DNA from: Halothece sp. MAG
GTDB taxonomy: Bacteria; Cyanobacteriota; Cyanobacteriia; Cyanobacteriales; Rubidibacteraceae
NCBI GenBank assembly: GCA_018610095.1
Contig: JAHEOB010000149.1
Coordinates: forward strand, 1 to 5,823
Length of the DNA stretch: 5,823 bases
Direction: 5' to 3'
Below are positions 3,825 through 5,823 of the stretch, in pieces. Both the position numbers and the translations under genes were made by a program. Every line of letters begins with the position of its first letter. The first letter of the stretch is position 1. The notes below the pieces were generated by a model, which was given only the letters and a program-made list of their open reading frames with translations, was not told where the DNA came from and ran no database searches.

Positions 3825-5823
3825 GATTGTTCTCTTGTTGCTTTGAAATGATTAATTAATTTGATGCGCTCACGTTGTTGACGAGTTAAAAAGCTACGTA
3901 AAGCAATCCAGTGTCGCCACCAAGACCAATTATTAATTTCTTGATCTCGGTTTGCAAGCTTATATTGATTTTTAATTTTTTCAATGTCTTGCCATGTTAG
4001 GGGAATGCCCACACTAGCCCATAAAGTATCGAGTAATTCTGTGACAACTATGGGAGACTCTTGCTGTTCCAGGCGAGTGCTTTCTAAGTAGGAAAGGAGT
4101 TTTTCCCAACGGTTGAGTTCTGTTTTTTCCTCAACTGTCGGTTCAATCTCCATTAGTAAATGCCATAGGGGCCATGGACAGACCCATTCTAAGGTTTGTC
4201 CACTATTAAACAGGACTTTCACACAAACGCGATCGCGCCCTTGATCTTTTGCTTTTTTATACGCTTCATTTAATCCGCGATGCCATAAAGATTGAGGAAT
4301 CCGTCGTTGCGCAATTACCACCCCTAAACTAAAACTCATTTTTTTCCCTGGAATAGGATAAATTTTCCCTTGGTAATGACTCCAGCCATCTTGAGGTGGA
4401 TCTAGGGGGTTACTCAGGTGAGATGGTTCTCCTAACCATAGTTGATGAAGTTGACTCGTGAGGTTAATGGCATTGGTGATGGGACCAATAAGCAGAAAAT
4501 CATCACCGCCAGCATAGATAACTTTACTGTTATAAATGTTTTCAGTAAGCTCATAAAGTAGTTCATTCCAATAACCAAAGAGAGCAGATAAATCAAGTAA
4601 ATGAGGTAAATCTAGCTTACGAGATTGTTCTTGAGGGATATGGGGAGGATTAATATTTAACTTTTGTTGTTGAATCTGCTCCCATGAGAGATGCCATCGT
4701 TGCCACTGTAGTTGTTGCTCTTGATACTGTTTCCCTGATAGCCATTCCCCAAACTGATCGCCATCGCCACGCCAACCGACACTCCATTCGATCGCGCTTT
4801 CCCATCCTTGAGGCATTATTTCAGAAATCTGTTGTTTCCATTTCTCTAATTGTTCGGTATTGGTGAAATTACGTTGTTCTAAAATACGGGGATGAGCATA
4901 CTCAGATTGAATGTCCTTGAGCGCATCGATTTGAGGCATTCCCCAACTCTTTTCAGCAGAACCATAATTGAGCTTGTCATATAGAGATTGGAGATGGCGA
5001 TTCCATTCTGGTGGCTGAAGTTCAAAAGGAATCCAAGCAGCAGCAACAGCACTGCGATCAGGAAATTTTTCCCAAGGGCATTGTGGTGATTTTTGTTCCC
5101 ACAATTGCTCTAAAGTGGGTTCAATAATATCGGGAACAGAGGCTAAACGTCTCACCAGTTCGATACTATTAAGGCGTTCACTTTCAGAAAATAGCCCTGC
5201 TAGGTCATCATCTTCACTGGTCTGTTGCCACCATTCCCGCAAAGTTGAATCAGGTAATCCCCATGTTCCCCCTTGATGGACTGGTAATAATCCTGGATGC
5301 CAAATGGATAATTGTCCTGCGGTTGGGCTAGTGCGACCGCCCCACCAAGGTTTTTGCCAACTCCGTCCTAATTTTTGAGCTTCAATGGTGTCATGGAGAG
5401 ACTTGGAGAGATTTGCCAGATTATCTCTATGTTGATCGATTGAGGTAGATGCTGCATAAACTGACCACAGATGTTGATGGTCGTGATGGATAACCTTCCA
5501 CCCAACACCGCTGAGTCGTTGGCTATACGCGATCGCGTTATCTTCTAGGGCTTGCACAAATCGTTGCCATTCTTGTTGGATAATTTGTTGTGCCCAACTA
5601 AACCATGTCCCATCAGAATCGTCACAAAAAAATCCTGTAAACACATTCGGCAATTCTGCTTGCCAAAATTGATCCTGTGGAATTAAAGGTTGTCGTTTCA
5701 ACCACTTAACTAAGGGAGAATTAATATGGCGTGGCAGTAAAATACAGCCTCCTTGTTCCTCCCAACGGTGAATGAATACTGCAGACAAGTAATGGCATAA
5801 CCAAGAAGCAACCGCCCAATCTC
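3821..5823 (-). CDS. cas10: Cas10/Cmr2, large subunit of type III-B CRISPR effector (5' partial)
   Basis: Large subunit of the Cmr complex. In the family it senses target-RNA binding and makes cyclic oligoadenylate second messengers from ATP in the cytoplasm. The frame is open to the window edge: upstream of a TTG at 5788 it reads DWAVASWLCHY, which matches the W-x-x-x-S-hydrophobic start of the first Cmr2 palm region, so TTG is not the true start and the N-terminus (with or without an HD nuclease domain) lies outside. Numbering from that TTG (655 residues): LPN at 46-48, a degenerate zinc-ribbon region at about 150-215, FPDRSAVAAA at 242-251, DGDQFGEWLSG at 342-352 (metal-binding Asp of the second palm), YAGGDDFLLIGP at 425-436 with intact GGDD, SFSLGVVIA at 485-493, then a helical C-terminal domain. 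All four expected zinc-ribbon cysteines seem replaced. First visible gene of the operon; its TGA overlaps the cmr3 ATG. Two HIP1 sites lie inside. Identification is very firm. Confidence 0.95.
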   Translation of the reverse strand, partial: DWAVASWLCHYLSAVFIHRWEEQGGCILLPRHINSPLVKWLKRQPLIPQDQFWQAELPNVFTGFFCDDSDGTWFSWAQQIIQQEWQRFVQALEDNAIAYSQRLSGVGWKVIHHDHQHLWSVYAASTSIDQHRDNLANLSKSLHDTIEAQKLGRSWQKPWWGGRTSPTAGQLSIWHPGLLPVHQGGTWGLPDSTLREWWQQTSEDDDLAGLFSESERLNSIELVRRLASVPDIIEPTLEQLWEQKSPQCPWEKFPDRSAVAAAWIPFELQPPEWNRHLQSLYDKLNYGSAEKSWGMPQIDALKDIQSEYAHPRILEQRNFTNTEQLEKWKQQISEIMPQGWESAIEWSVGWRGDGDQFGEWLSGKQYQEQQLQWQRWHLSWEQIQQQKLNINPPHIPQEQSRKLDLPHLLDLSALFGYWNELLYELTENIYNSKVIYAGGDDFLLIGPITNAINLTSQLHQLWLGEPSHLSNPLDPPQDGWSHYQGKIYPIPGKKMSFSLGVVIAQRRIPQSLWHRGLNEAYKKAKDQGRDRVCVKVLFNSGQTLEWVCPWPLWHLLMEIEPTVEEKTELNRWEKLLSYLESTRLEQQESPIVVTELLDTLWASVGIPLTWQDIEKIKNQYKLANRDQEINNWSWWRHWIALRSFLTRQQRERIKLINHFKATREQS
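4229..4236. repeat. HIP1 palindrome GCGATCGC
   Basis: Perfect HIP1 octamer within the C-terminal part of cas10, encoding part of the GRDRVCVK segment. One of three in the window, all to the right of position 2844. Confidence 0.85.
5529..5536. repeat. HIP1 palindrome GCGATCGC
   Basis: Perfect HIP1 octamer within the N-terminal part of the visible cas10 sequence. Together with the other two copies it points to a cyanobacterial genome. Confidence 0.85.

Noticed and set aside
4684..4866. Plus-strand open frame of 60 codons
   Set aside because: Antisense to the second palm region of cas10, low-complexity translation, no supporting start signals.
5470..5490. HHDH cluster (residues 101-104 of visible Cas10) as a possible HD nuclease motif
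   Set aside because: It lies inside the first palm region, after the W-x-x-x-S and LPN motifs, whereas the HD domain precedes these. The surrounding WKVIHHDHQHLWSVYAAS fits a palm strand, not an HD fold.

Overview
The window is an almost gap-free block of a type III-B CRISPR-Cas effector (Cmr) operon, transcribed entirely on the minus strand, so read from right to left. The host is most probably a cyanobacterium. Three perfect copies of the octamer GCGATCGC (the HIP1 palindrome typical of many cyanobacterial genomes) lie in the right half, and base composition is moderate to low GC. No species can be named from the sequence.

In transcription order: (1) cas10/cmr2 (right edge to 3821), 5' end outside the window, with an intact GGDD cyclase/polymerase palm motif; (2) cmr3 (3824-2844), overlapping cas10 by an ATGA; (3) cmr4 (2837-1962), the backbone RAMP protein, with a good Shine-Dalgarno sequence; (4) a small cmr5-like gene (1958-1503), three bases after cmr4; (5) a large RAMP gene (1498 to the left edge, 3' end outside the window), open for 499 codons, whose first half looks like Cmr6 and whose second half looks like Cmr1. 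All gaps are 6 bases or less, so this is one co-transcribed, translationally coupled unit. Together the products would form a crRNA-guided ribonucleoprotein that recognises foreign RNA: Cmr3 at the crRNA 5' end, stacked Cmr4 and Cmr5 along the guide, Cmr6 and Cmr1 at the far end, and Cas10 producing cyclic oligoadenylates when target RNA is bound. No CRISPR array, cas6, cas1/cas2 or CARF-domain effector is inside the window.

The system departs from the textbook Cmr complex in several ways: Cmr6 and Cmr1 are fused; Cmr4 has Asn where the target-RNA-cleaving Asp is expected; Cas10 seems to have lost the four zinc-binding cysteines while keeping the surrounding scaffold and GGDD; and Cmr4 carries a strongly acidic low-complexity insert. 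This resembles the variant III-B (III-Bv-like) systems known from cyanobacteria. If the Cmr4 reading is right, it may be a complex that signals but does not slice target RNA. The left part (cmr4 3' half through cmr6-cmr1) is more AT-rich, has no HIP1 sites, and contains two recent in-frame tandem duplications.
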